From positions 4,791,501-4,855,500 of the forward strand of contig NZ_CP089518.1 of NCBI RefSeq assembly GCF_025917685.1: DNA of 64,000 bases. The letters run 5' to 3'. Positions 7,656 through 15,405 of the stretch are shown piece after piece. Made by a program: the position numbers and the translations under genes. The notes under the pieces are model-generated. The model had not been told where the DNA came from. It searched no databases and saw nothing but the letters and a program-made list of their open reading frames with translations. Source of the DNA: Bacillus cereus (GTDB lineage: Bacteria > Bacillota > Bacilli > Bacillales > Bacillaceae_G). Numbering within the stretch: position 1 is the stretch's first letter; every line of letters begins with the position of its first letter.

Positions 7656-7771
7656 AAAAGCGAAGGCGGCTCGTTCAGAACAGGAGGGTGTTGGAACTCC
7701 TGATTACGAGGCGCTTTTTGCCTCGAATGAAGGAGTGAAACAACCGACTGTTCTAGCCGCTGGAGCTGGAT
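7656..7771 (+). repeat. Hairpin-forming dispersed repeat, tandem copy 1
   Basis: Begins AAAAGCGAAGGCGGCTCGTT six bases after the dps stop codon and ends TTCTAGCCGCTGGAGCTGGAT. The outer AGAAC/GTTCT and GGCGGCT/AGCCGC stretches are complementary. Confidence 0.75.
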
Positions 7772-7777
7772 AAGATT

Positions 7778-7893
7778 AAAAGCGGAAGCGGCTCGTTCAG
7801 AATCGCAGGACATTGGAGCTCTCGACCTTGAATCGCTTTTTGCTTCGAGCGAGAGAGCGAAATGACCGGAGATTCTAGCCGCTGGAGCTAGAT
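7778..7893 (+). repeat. Hairpin-forming dispersed repeat, tandem copy 2
   Basis: Second copy, same length (116 bp) and ends as copy 1, separated by six bases. The middle differs (CTTGAATCGCTTTTTGCTTC), as if only the ends and pairing were conserved. Confidence 0.75.
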
Positions 7894-7901
7894 AATAAAG
7901 T

Positions 7902-7938
7902 TAAAGCAGAAGCGGCTCGTTTAGAGTCGCTTCTTTTT
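7902..7938 (+). repeat. Truncated third repeat copy acting as terminator
   Basis: Only the first 20 or so bases of the unit (AAAGCAGAAGCGGCTCGTTT) are present. AGAAGCG and CGCTTCT then form a hairpin followed by TTTTTT, so this partial copy looks like a working terminator. Confidence 0.65.
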
Positions 7939-7971
7939 TATGGAGCTGTTGTGCGTATCAGTACATGAAAT

Positions 7972-8100
7972 TTATATCAGCGATTTTTCAATTATATCGG
8001 CGATTCCATTAAATATATCAGCGATTTTCCAATTATATCGGCGATTCCGTCAAATTTATCAGCGATTTTTCCAATATATCGATTTACCGACAATTCACGA
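7972..8100 (+). repeat. TATATCAGCGAT-type intergenic repeat array
   Basis: About three units alternate TATATCAGCGATTTTTCAA and TATATCGGCGATTCC, ending ATATCGATTTACCGACA. A shorter copy lies at 33356-33440 with the same ending. The ORF across it (7940-8188) has no ribosome binding site and is rejected. Confidence 0.7.
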
Positions 8101-8245
8101 CAATAATAGCACCCTTCTCTCCTACTTTTATCAATATATTACAATCTCTTTTATGTTAAAATATAGGAAACACCCTTTAGTAAAATAGATCCAAAAAGCT
8201 TTTCCAAATTCATCATTTACTACTTAAATGACGGGAGTGGTTCAG

Positions 8246-8443
8246 TTGAAAGACTACTTAATTAGAGCATTTTTTGCATTAATCACAGTTGGGATTCTCT
8301 TACTCATAGCTAATATTTTCAATATACGTGTCGAGGTTAAAGACTATGCGTTCCTCGTTGTTGTAGCGATTGGTGGCGGCTGGGGTGGCTGGTACCTGTA
8401 TAAAAAACAAAGTAATCAAAATGATAAAGGCATTCCAAAGTAA
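8246..8443 (+). CDS. Small membrane protein of unknown function
   Basis: A 65-residue protein with two hydrophobic segments: ALITVGILLLIANIF (about 10-24) and AFLVVVAIGGGWGGWYLY (about 34-51), then a short charged tail. I take the TTG at 8246, which has GGGAGTGG six bases upstream; the ATG at 8228 has no such site. It is convergent with another small membrane protein gene and shares a terminator that overlaps both 3' ends. No named family is recognised. Confidence 0.65.
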   Translation: MKDYLIRAFFALITVGILLLIANIFNIRVEVKDYAFLVVVAIGGGWGGWYLYKKQSNQNDKGIPK

Positions 8444-8463
8444 TATGGAATGCCTTCCTTTTT
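8426..8463. terminator. Shared terminator of convergent small genes
   Basis: GGCATTCCA and TGGAATGCC pair; the stem includes the last codons of the plus-strand gene, and T-rich tracts follow on both strands. Confidence 0.75.
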
Positions 8464-8743
8464 ATTTCCGTCTATAGTAAATAACGAAATTTAGACCACT
8501 GATCAAAACAATCCCAATAAACATATTAGAAGACTGCACATCGCCACCTAAACTATATTCATCAGCAATAAATCCTAGCATAACAAGTGTTATCGCAGAA
8601 ACACCAATACATATAACCGAAATAAACCAAAGCGAAAATTCATTAATCAACTCTTTCTTCTGCCTTAAAACAATTAGCATAACAAGAATAGACGCTGCTA
8701 AAATACTTTTAAAAACAGGATGTAAATACACAAACTCCTCCAT
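8462..8743 (-). CDS. Small membrane protein of unknown function
   Basis: The 93-residue protein has three hydrophobic segments (about 10-26, 36-56 and 74-88) and a YYRRK end, suggesting a cytoplasmic C-terminus. AAAGGAG lies seven bases upstream of the ATG. No recognised domain; no functional hint from the neighbours, which are a convergent small membrane protein and a LOG-type hydrolase. Confidence 0.75.
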   Translation of the reverse strand: MEEFVYLHPVFKSILAASILVMLIVLRQKKELINEFSLWFISVICIGVSAITLVMLGFIADEYSLGGDVQSSNMFIGIVLISGLNFVIYYRRK

Positions 8744-8802
8744 CTATTTCTCCTTTCCCAAAAACACCATATCCTAACATTAATATATTTAACTAAATTA
8801 AA

Positions 8803-8842
8803 AACACATGTCTTTTTACGATAAAAAAGACATGTGTTTCTA
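8803..8842. terminator. Terminator after LOG-type gene
   Basis: AAACACATGTCTTTTT and AAAAAAGACATGTGTTT form a long stem 20 bp past the stop codon at 8863. Confidence 0.8.
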
Positions 8843-8862
8843 TAAATCGCTATAAAAACGTA

Positions 8863-9441
8863 CTATGATAATTGCTTCCACTTCGTCCCCAAGACAGGAC
8901 GTTCGTAATTTTGGATTTCATGAATTAGTTTATCTGCCGTCTCAGCGGAAACAATTAACTCTTTATTCGATGGATTCATAAAGCCTTCTTCTGCTGCACG
9001 TTCAACCATTTGCAAAATTGGTCCGTAAAAGTCTTTTATGTTCAATAAACCAACCGGCTTATTATGTATACCAATTTGTGACCAACAGACAACTTCAAAT
9101 AGCTCTTCAAACGTTCCATATCCACCTGGTAATGCAATGAAAGCATCCGCAAGCTCTGCCATTTTCGCCTTGCGCTCATGCATCGTTTCTACTTCAATTA
9201 GTTCTGTTAATCCTGTATGCACAATCTCTCCTCGGAATAGACCGCGTGGCATAACACCTGTTACACGTCCACCTAAGCGAAGAACTTCATTTGCTACTTC
9301 TCCCATTAATCCAACACATGAACCACCGTATACGAGCTCATAGTCGTTCTCAACAAACATTTTCCCTAATTCAATCGCCTGCTCTTTGAACTCTGTTCTC
9401 TCCCCTAAATTGGAACCTGCAAACACACAAATCTTTCTCAT
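8863..9441 (-). CDS. LOG family protein (TIGR00730; YvdD-like)
   Basis: A 192-residue Rossmann-fold protein with the LOG signature PGGYGTFEELFEVVCW (about residues 104-119) and the N-terminal CVFAGSNLG nucleotide-binding loop. Family enzymes are cytokinin riboside 5'-monophosphate phosphoribohydrolases that release a base from a nucleoside monophosphate; in bacteria that do not make cytokinins the natural substrate may be AMP or a related nucleotide. It is divergent from a MazG-like nucleotide hydrolase, so both could act in nucleotide clean-up, which is only an inference. Confidence 0.9.
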   Translation of the reverse strand: MRKICVFAGSNLGERTEFKEQAIELGKMFVENDYELVYGGSCVGLMGEVANEVLRLGGRVTGVMPRGLFRGEIVHTGLTELIEVETMHERKAKMAELADAFIALPGGYGTFEELFEVVCWSQIGIHNKPVGLLNIKDFYGPILQMVERAAEEGFMNPSNKELIVSAETADKLIHEIQNYERPVLGTKWKQLS

Positions 9442-9514
9442 TCCTACACCCCGAAACTATATATTGTTATGATACAATTGACATTGTACAACATATTGAA
9501 GGGATGAGGAAGAA

Positions 9515-9838
9515 ATGGATATCGTTGCATTTCAAAGATGGGTTGAGGAATTTTACGAAAAACGAAGCTGGTCACAGTATAATGCCTTTATTCGCTTAAA
9601 TTTCTTAACTGAAGAAGTTGGGGAAGTTTCACGAGTTGTTCGCGCTATTGAAATTGGCCGTGATCGCCCTGATGAAGACGCGAAAACAGAAGAAGAGTTA
9701 AAACAAGAACTAAAAGAAGAACTTGGTGATGTACTATCTAATCTTATTATTCTTTCACAAAAATATGATTTAGATTTACAAGACATTATGGAAGCACACG
9801 TCACAAAGCTTTCGAAAAGGTTCGAAACATCTAAATGA
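9515..9838 (+). CDS. MazG-like nucleotide pyrophosphohydrolase
   Basis: This 107-residue protein has the all-alpha NTP pyrophosphohydrolase fold of the MazG/dUTPase superfamily. The Mg2+-binding acidic residues appear in FLTEEVGEVSRVV (about 29-41) and in EELGDVLSNLIIL (about 69-81), the EExxE and ExxD patterns. Such house-cleaning enzymes hydrolyse aberrant nucleoside triphosphates to monophosphate and pyrophosphate. AGGGATGAGGAAGAA precedes the ATG. It is followed after 53 bp by the ferritin gene on the same strand, with an inverted repeat between. Confidence 0.88.
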   Translation: MDIVAFQRWVEEFYEKRSWSQYNAFIRLNFLTEEVGEVSRVVRAIEIGRDRPDEDAKTEEELKQELKEELGDVLSNLIILSQKYDLDLQDIMEAHVTKLSKRFETSK

Positions 9839-9866
9839 GAATATTATCAATTATGATATAATATTC
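9839..9866 (+). promoter_or_regulatory. Inverted repeat with -10 element before ferritin gene
   Basis: GAATATTAT and ATAATATTC are perfect 9-bp arms around a 10-bp centre, and the right arm contains TATAAT (9857-9862). It may be an operator over the ferritin promoter or a weak terminator of the upstream gene. It does not match PerR or Fur consensus well. Confidence 0.4.
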
Positions 9867-9891
9867 TTGTCACAATAATAAGGGGGATTTT

Positions 9892-10398
9892 ATGTTATCT
9901 AAAAAATTGCACGACGCACTAAACGATCAAATGAACTTTGAATTTTACTCTGCCCATGCTTATATGGCAATGGCTGCTTACTGTACAGCTGAGAGCTATG
10001 ATGGATTCGCTAACTTTTTCCTTGTACAAGCTGAAGAAGAGCGTTTCCACGCAATGAAGCTTTACAACTACATTAATGACCGCGGCGAGCGCGCTATTAT
10101 TACTGGCTTTGATAATCCGAATAACGAATATGAATCTGTACTGAACGCTTTTGAAGTTGCACTTGAGCACGAGCGTGAAGTAACGAAGCGTATTTACAAC
10201 TTATCTGATATCGCTTGGGATGAGCGTGAGCACGCAACAATTACATTCTTAAAATGGTTCGTTGATGAGCAAGTAGAAGAAGAAGCTTCATTCGATAGCA
10301 TCATTCAAAAATTAAAACGTATTACAAGCGATTCAAACGCACTATTTATGCTAGATGCTGAATTAGAGAAACGTACATTTACGCCTCCAGCTGAATAA
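9892..10398 (+). CDS. ftnA: Non-haem ferritin
   Basis: The 168-residue protein is a bacterial ferritin of the FtnA type, a 24-subunit iron storage shell. Ferroxidase residues are in the expected positions: E17, Y24, E50 and H53 (AEEERFHAM), E94 (EHEREV) and the E126/Q127/E130 group. A strong AAGGGGGA stands seven bases before the ATG. It is monocistronic, ending in a clear terminator. With dps nearby, this part of the chromosome carries two iron-storage systems, one predicted to be PerR controlled. Confidence 0.93.
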   Translation: MLSKKLHDALNDQMNFEFYSAHAYMAMAAYCTAESYDGFANFFLVQAEEERFHAMKLYNYINDRGERAIITGFDNPNNEYESVLNAFEVALEHEREVTKRIYNLSDIAWDEREHATITFLKWFVDEQVEEEASFDSIIQKLKRITSDSNALFMLDAELEKRTFTPPAE

Positions 10399-10403
10399 TA
10401 CTT

Positions 10404-10440
10404 TTAATCACCTTAATGAATGAATTAAGGTGATTTTTTA
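10404..10440 (+). terminator. Ferritin terminator
   Basis: AATCACCTTAAT pairs with ATTAAGGTGATT, followed by TTTTTTA. Confidence 0.85.
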
Positions 10441-10467
10441 ATTTGTTCTTCTCTAAGCTTAATAAGC

Positions 10468-10602
10468 TTAGCCAAATCCTTCTTCTACTATGCTTAAATA
10501 TCCATGTATGAATTTCAAAAACGCCCTAGCATCTTCTCCAGTTAAACGATTAATGTTATCTATAACCTCATCAAGTTCCTTTAAAATATCCTGTTCTTTC
10601 AA
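10468..10602 (-). CDS. Unlisted 44-residue soluble small protein
   Basis: A TTG at 10602 with GAGGGGG seven bases upstream opens a 44-codon frame, LKEQDILKELDEVIDNINRL then a helix-rich rest ending IVEEGFG. The amphipathic heptad-like pattern suggests two short helices, as in small regulatory or inhibitor proteins. It sits between the ferritin and nupC genes, and a CTAAGC...GCTTAG inverted repeat overlaps its stop. No family recognised; the good ribosome binding site and protein-like composition are the only support. Confidence 0.55.
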   Translation of the reverse strand: MKEQDILKELDEVIDNINRLTGEDARAFLKFIHGYLSIVEEGFG

Positions 10603-10641
10603 CCTAATTCCCCCTCTCTGTATTATTTATCATACCAAAAT

Positions 10642-10685
10642 AAAAAAGCCGTTCATCCTCTAAGTGAAAGATAAACGACTTCTTT
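10642..10685 (-). terminator. Terminator of first nupC gene
   Basis: On the minus strand AAGTCGTTTATC pairs with GATGAACGGCTT (with G-U pairs) and is followed by TTTTATTTT. Confidence 0.75.
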
Positions 10686-10695
10686 ATTATTTTAT

Positions 10696-11877
10696 TTAAA
10701 GCATAACCCCAACGATAATCGCTGATAATATACTTACTAACGTTGCACCGTATACAAGTTTTAATCCGAATGAAGATACAACGTTTGCTTGTTTTCCGTC
10801 GATACTCTTCGTTGCACCTGCGATAATTCCGATAGATGAGAAGTTCGCAAATGATACAAGGAAGATGGATAAAATACCTACTGTACGAGCTGATAAATCA
10901 CCAGCTACTTTACCTAAATCAAGCATTGCAACGAATTCGTTCGTTACTAATTTTGTTGCCATAATTTGTCCTGCTTGTAGCATCTCTGATGTTGGAATAC
11001 CCATTACGAATGCTAATGGTGAGAAGACATATCCTAAAATGCTTTGGAATGTGATTCCGAAAATAGAATCGAATACACCGTTAATTGCTGTAATTAATGC
11101 TACGAAACCGATTAACATGGCCGCTACTGTTACAGCGATAGAGAAACCAAGCATAATATATTCGCCTAACATTTCAAAGAATGTTTGCTTTTTATCTTCT
11201 TGTAATTCTAAAATATCGTCTTCTTCTTTCACATCATATGGATTAATGATATGAACGATAATGAATCCACTGAATAAGTTTAGTACAAGTGCTGTTACTA
11301 CATATTTTGGATCAATCATTTTCATATAAGAACCGACGATTGACATCGATACCGTTGACATTGAAGATGCACAAAGTGTGTATAAACGATTTCTCGGTAA
11401 TTTGCTTAGTTGATCTTTTACTGTAATGAATACTTCACCTTGACCAACAATTGCAGCTGCTACCGCATTATATGATTCTAATTTTCCTAAACCGTTAATT
11501 TTACTTAATAAGAAACCGACTGCACGAATGATAATCGGTAAAACTTTAATATGTTGCAGGATCCCAATTAATACCGCTAAGAAAATAATTGGTAATAATA
11601 CTGTTAAGAAGAATGGTGCTTGTCCATCGTTTGCTAGACCACCAAATACGAAATTAACCCCAGCTTCCGCAAATTTTAAAATAGCGCCAAATCCATCTGC
11701 AATCCCTTTTACTAATACAAATCCGATCTTTGTATTTAGTAAGAAATACGCAAGTACCAATTGAATTACAAGCATAAGTGCAATTGGTTTATATTTAATT
11801 TTCTTACGATCTGAACTTATAAGGAAACCTAGTACAAATACTACAAGTAAACCGACTAGAAACATTACTATCTTCAT
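10696..11877 (-). CDS. nupC: NupC-type concentrative nucleoside transporter, paralogue 1
   Basis: With the ATG at 11877 (GGAGGA eight to ten bases upstream) the protein has 393 residues, the same as its neighbour at 12230. It is a CNT-family transporter: N-terminal membrane segments, then [49 protein letters not shown] and the C-terminal [20 protein letters not shown] motif. CNT proteins import nucleosides with H+ or Na+. The two copies look near identical over long stretches, a tandem duplication with divergence of the 320-bp intergenic regions. Two exact cre sites upstream predict CcpA control for this copy only. Confidence 0.92.
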   Translation of the reverse strand: MKIVMFLVGLLVVFVLGFLISSDRKKIKYKPIALMLVIQLVLAYFLLNTKIGFVLVKGIADGFGAILKFAEAGVNFVFGGLANDGQAPFFLTVLLPIIFLAVLIGILQHIKVLPIIIRAVGFLLSKINGLGKLESYNAVAAAIVGQGEVFITVKDQLSKLPRNRLYTLCASSMSTVSMSIVGSYMKMIDPKYVVTALVLNLFSGFIIVHIINPYDVKEEDDILELQEDKKQTFFEMLGEYIMLGFSIAVTVAAMLIGFVALITAINGVFDSIFGITFQSILGYVFSPLAFVMGIPTSEMLQAGQIMATKLVTNEFVAMLDLGKVAGDLSARTVGILSIFLVSFANFSSIGIIAGATKSIDGKQANVVSSFGLKLVYGATLVSILSAIIVGVML

Positions 11878-11998
11878 GTGTGAATCCTCCACTTCTCCCA
11901 CGAGTTATCGGTCGTATAACGTATAACGAATGACGTCTGACCATTATTGTTAAAAAAATTTAAAACCCCTAAATACTATTAAACTGTTAACTAAAATC

Positions 11999-12013
11999 AG
12001 TAAGCGTTTACAT
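11999..12013 (-). promoter_or_regulatory. cre site (CcpA) upstream of nupC paralogue 1
   Basis: Minus-strand ATGTAAACGCTTACT fits the WTGNAANCGNWNNCW consensus at every fixed position, 122 bp upstream of the start codon. Confidence 0.7.
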
Positions 12014-12092
12014 AAATTGCAATTTATAAAAGGTAGCCTCTTCTCTCCTACCATACTTGAAAGTCTGAAATTGATACCACCTACAAATCAAA

Positions 12093-12107
12093 TTGTAAGC
12101 GTTATCT
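12093..12107 (+). promoter_or_regulatory. Second cre site upstream of nupC paralogue 1
   Basis: TTGTAAGCGTTATCT also fits the cre consensus at every fixed position; two sites about 94 bp apart would suit cooperative CcpA binding. Confidence 0.6.
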
Positions 12108-12189
12108 AGGCGAAATGCAATATAAATTTTAAAAGATTTTTATATGTTAATATATTCCTAATTAATTGGTTTTTTTATGTAATTTAACC

Positions 12190-12226
12190 ATAAAAAATAG
12201 CCCTAGCTATGAACTAGGACCATCCT
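12190..12226 (-). terminator. Weak terminator of second nupC gene
   Basis: CCTAG and CTAGG pair around a 7-base loop on the minus strand, then GCTATTTTTTAT. Short stem, so moderate support. Confidence 0.5.
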
Positions 12227-12229
12227 TCT

Positions 12230-13411
12230 TTATAACATAACACCAACGATAATCGCTGATAAAAGACTTACTAATGTCGCACCGTATACAAGTCGTAATC
12301 CGAATGATGAAACAACGTTTGATTGATTTTCATCGATCCCTTTCGTTGCACCTGCAATAATTCCGATAGATGAGAAGTTTGCAAATGATACAAGGAATAC
12401 CGAAAGAATACCAACTGTACGAGCTGATAAATCACCAGCTACTTTTCCTAGATCAAGCATCGCAACAAATTCGTTCGATACTAATTTCGTTGCCATGATT
12501 TGTCCCGCTGTTACCATTTCTGATTGCGGGATGCCCATTACGAATGCTAATGGAGAGAAAATATAACCTAAAATAGCTTGGAATGTAATACCGAACATTG
12601 AATCAAACAAGCTATTGATTGCTGTAATTAATGCTACGAACCCAAGTAACATTGCTGCTACCGTAATCGCAATCGTGAAACCAAGCATAATATATTCGCT
12701 TAACATTTCAAAGAATGACTGCTTTTTCTTATTTTCTAACTTCAGTGTATCTTCTTCTTCCGTAATATCGTACGGATTAATAATATGAATAATAATGAAA
12801 CCACTAAATAAATTTAATACAAGTGCTGTTACTACATATTTCGGTTCGATCATTTTCATATAAGAACCAACGATTGACATTGATACTGTCGACATGGAAG
12901 ATGCACATAATGTATATAAACGGTGTTTTGGGATTTTACTTAATTGATCTTTTACTGTAATAAATACTTCTGCTTGCCCAACAATGGCAGCTGCTACTGC
13001 ATTATATGATTCTAGTTTTCCTAGACCATTTACTTTACTTAACAAAGTACCAATAGCGCGAATAAATATCGGTAAAATTTTAAAGTGTTGCAAAATTCCG
13101 ATTAAAACGGCAAAGAATACGATTGGTAATAGTGCTGTTAAGAAGAATGAAACCTCTCCTTTATTAACAAGGCCACCAAATACGAAAACGATTCCAGCTT
13201 CCGCATATCCAAGAAGCGCGCCAAATCCATCTGAAATTCCTTTTACTAAAATATAACCAACTTGCGTATTTAATAAGAAATAAGATAGCGCTAGCTGAAT
13301 AACAAGCATAATTGCGATTGGTTTATACTTAATCTTCTTTCGATCGGCACTTATAAGAAAACCGAGTACAAATACAACAAGTAATCCTACAAGAAACATA
13401 ACAAACTTCAT
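12230..13411 (-). CDS. nupC: NupC-type concentrative nucleoside transporter, paralogue 2
   Basis: The 393-residue protein is a close paralogue of the one at 10696, with the same [47 protein letters not shown] and [19 protein letters not shown] motifs and about ten membrane segments. GGAGGA precedes the ATG. The upstream region shares a short TGGTCAGACGT motif with the first copy (13448 and 11935 regions) but has no cre site that I can see, so the two copies are probably controlled differently. Substrates may be distinct nucleosides; the sequence does not say which. Confidence 0.92.
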   Translation of the reverse strand: MKFVMFLVGLLVVFVLGFLISADRKKIKYKPIAIMLVIQLALSYFLLNTQVGYILVKGISDGFGALLGYAEAGIVFVFGGLVNKGEVSFFLTALLPIVFFAVLIGILQHFKILPIFIRAIGTLLSKVNGLGKLESYNAVAAAIVGQAEVFITVKDQLSKIPKHRLYTLCASSMSTVSMSIVGSYMKMIEPKYVVTALVLNLFSGFIIIHIINPYDITEEEDTLKLENKKKQSFFEMLSEYIMLGFTIAITVAAMLLGFVALITAINSLFDSMFGITFQAILGYIFSPLAFVMGIPQSEMVTAGQIMATKLVSNEFVAMLDLGKVAGDLSARTVGILSVFLVSFANFSSIGIIAGATKGIDENQSNVVSSFGLRLVYGATLVSLLSAIIVGVML

Positions 13412-13647
13412 TAATAAAATCCTCCATTTAACTCTTCATTAACGTTGAACGTCTGACCACTCAAAATAAGAAATAATCCGAACTTTCCATTTCTCCTCCG
13501 AAAGCTTTAATCGGATAGAAAAGATCATAAAACCTCTTATTTCAAAGGCATTTTCCATTCTAACATAAATCACAACTCATATCCGCACTTTTCTTAAAAA
13601 AAATACATTTTATTATAAAGCATTCATTAATGTTCGTCTTTTGCATT

Positions 13648-13665
13648 ATAAAGTGAAACTTTAAT
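13648..13665 (-). repeat. Terminal fragment of bcr1-like element
   Basis: ATAAAGTGAAACTTTAAT equals the end of bcr1 copies in reverse orientation. Only this terminus is recognisable, so it may be a relic. The rest of 13412-13741 holds no gene. Confidence 0.4.
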
Positions 13666-13705
13666 GAGCGAGAGTTTTACTTCACACAAATAGCTGAACC
13701 AATAA

Positions 13706-13738
13706 AAAATGAGCATCAAGTTTCACTTGATGCTCACC
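13706..13738 (-). terminator. Terminator of AGCS paralogue 2
   Basis: GAGCATCAAG pairs with CTTGATGCTC around TTTCA; ATTTTTTATT follows on the minus strand. Confidence 0.85.
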
Positions 13739-13741
13739 TCA

Positions 13742-15181
13742 TTATACCGCTTTTTCTTTATCTGCTACTTGCTCTTCCCAGCACTCTGTATTTTTCAAGC
13801 CTGGAATAGAATTTGCGTAAAAGACTGGATCTTTTCCTTGTTTCTTTTGCTTAATATAATCTGATAACGCCGCGAAAGCGTACTTAGAAAGGAATACGAT
13901 CGCCACTAAGTTAATAATAGCCATAATCCCCATGAATAAATCTGCTAAATCCCAAACGATTTGAATTGTTGCTACAGACCCTAACATAACCATACCAAGT
14001 ACAGCAATGCGGTATGCATTTAATAGCACTTTACTTCCATTTAAGAACTCAATATTTGTTTCACCATAGTAGTAGTTACCTACTAATGAACTGAATGCAA
14101 ATAAGAAGATTGCCACTGCTACAAATATAGAAGCCCATGGGCCGATATGTTGGCTTAACGCCTGCTGCGTTAATTGAATACCATTTAGATCAGCTGCATT
14201 ATGCACATCTGATAATAAAATAATAAATGCTGTACAACTACAAATTAATAATGTATCTGTAAATACCCCTAAAGTTTGAATGAAACCTTGTTTAACTGGG
14301 TGCGTTACGTTTGCAGTCGCAGCTGCATTCGGCGCACTACCCATACCAGCTTCATTTGAGAATAATCCACGTTTTACCCCTAGTAAAATCGCAGCTCCTA
14401 ATCCCCCGCCTACTACTTCTTTAATTCCGAAAGCATGTAAGAAAATTTCTTTAAATACATATGGAATTGCCGTAATGTTTGTTACAACAACGAATAATGC
14501 AACTGCTACATATATAATTGCCATTACTGGAACAATCATTTCAACCGCACGTGCAATTCGCTTAACCCCACCAAAAATAATGATTGCAAGTAAACCAGCC
14601 ATAAACAGACCTACAAACTTACCATCTGTGTTAAATGCTCCATCAAAAGCCGCCGCTACTGTGTTTGACTGCACGGCATTGAAAATTAATCCGAAACTCA
14701 CTGTTATTAAAACAGAGAAGACAACCCCTAGCCAGCGTTTTTTCAACCCTTTTTCCATATAATACGCTGGGCCACCACGGAATGCATTCCCATCTTTTAC
14801 TTTATAAATTTGCGCTAATGTGCTCTCTACAAATGCAGAGGCACCCCCAATTACCGCGATTAACCACATCCAAAATACAGCACCTGGACCACCCGCTGAG
14901 ATTGCAATAGCTACACCAGCTAAGTTACCAGTCCCTACACGAGAAGCTGTACTCATACAAAATGCTTGGAATGATGATACACCACTTTTTTCTTTTTGTG
15001 CTTTTCTTGTCTTTGAACTCGCCCCGTCCCCAAGTAGGCGAATCATTTCTCCGAAGTAACGAATTTGGACAAATTTCACACGAAACGAAAAGTAAAGTCC
15101 TAATCCAATTAACATCGCAATAATGATATATGACCAAAGGACATTATTCACATCCCCAATTACCTTAGCTAAAAAATCCAT
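13742..15181 (-). CDS. Alanine/glycine:cation symporter (AGCS family), paralogue 2
   Basis: A 479-residue membrane protein with the AGCS signatures STASRVGTGNLAGVAIAISAGGPG and NEAGMGSAPNAAATANVTHPVKQG and the FAFSSLVGNYYYGETN segment. The start at 15181 has GAGGGGG ten bases upstream; the frame is open 27 bases further but without a site. It is the most divergent of the three copies here, with an extra basic insert TRKAQKEKSG near residue 60. It lies tail-to-head with paralogue 3, each with its own promoter and terminator, so they are separately transcribed. Confidence 0.93.
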   Translation of the reverse strand: MDFLAKVIGDVNNVLWSYIIIAMLIGLGLYFSFRVKFVQIRYFGEMIRLLGDGASSKTRKAQKEKSGVSSFQAFCMSTASRVGTGNLAGVAIAISAGGPGAVFWMWLIAVIGGASAFVESTLAQIYKVKDGNAFRGGPAYYMEKGLKKRWLGVVFSVLITVSFGLIFNAVQSNTVAAAFDGAFNTDGKFVGLFMAGLLAIIIFGGVKRIARAVEMIVPVMAIIYVAVALFVVVTNITAIPYVFKEIFLHAFGIKEVVGGGLGAAILLGVKRGLFSNEAGMGSAPNAAATANVTHPVKQGFIQTLGVFTDTLLICSCTAFIILLSDVHNAADLNGIQLTQQALSQHIGPWASIFVAVAIFLFAFSSLVGNYYYGETNIEFLNGSKVLLNAYRIAVLGMVMLGSVATIQIVWDLADLFMGIMAIINLVAIVFLSKYAFAALSDYIKQKKQGKDPVFYANSIPGLKNTECWEEQVADKEKAV

Positions 15182-15215
15182 ACTTGTATTGCCCCCTCTT
15201 CCTAACAATAAGAAA

Positions 15216-15244
15216 ATTATATTCTAAAAACTTTTAGTAATCAA
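15216..15244 (-). promoter_or_regulatory. Promoter of AGCS paralogue 2
   Basis: On the minus strand TTGATT (15244-15239) and TATAAT (15221-15216) are 17 bp apart. Confidence 0.75.
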
Positions 15245-15363
15245 GAATTTTCGACAAAAACATGTTAGATTTTATAACATGGTAATGTCAACAATTATAA
15301 CATACGCATTTATTATAGACATTATCTCAATCATCTTTTAGCCTTAATATCATTAATCACAAC

Positions 15364-15403
15364 AAAAAAACGAGCATCGAATTCATCTCGATGCTCGTTT
15401 TTT
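15364..15403. terminator. Terminator of AGCS paralogue 3
   Basis: ACGAGCATCGA pairs with TCGATGCTCGT; A- and T-runs flank the stem. Confidence 0.85.
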
Positions 15404-15405
15404 TA

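Noticed and set aside
7656..7938. CRISPR array
   Set aside because: Units are about 116 bp with paired ends and no unique spacers between short identical repeats; no cas gene in the window.
7940..8188. 82-codon plus-strand ORF after dps
   Set aside because: It lies in the TATATCAGCGAT repeat array, has no ribosome binding site, and its repeated ISDFS/ISAIF pattern only mirrors the DNA repeat.
8246..8743. Convergent small membrane proteins as a toxin-antitoxin or holin pair
   Set aside because: Both are small membrane proteins, but they are convergent, share a terminator and show no toxin-like features.
9839..9866. PerR or Fur box before ferritin
   Set aside because: The inverted repeat does not fit the 7-1-7 pattern of either regulator; kept only as a generic inverted repeat.
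11912..11945. GntR-type operator from TGGTCAGACGT upstream of nupC
   Set aside because: Only a half-symmetric motif; not enough to name a regulator, so it is mentioned as a shared motif only.
15239..15255. CodY-box-like AATTTTCGACAAAAA near an AGCS promoter
   Set aside because: Five or so mismatches to the CodY consensus; the AT-rich background makes such matches frequent.
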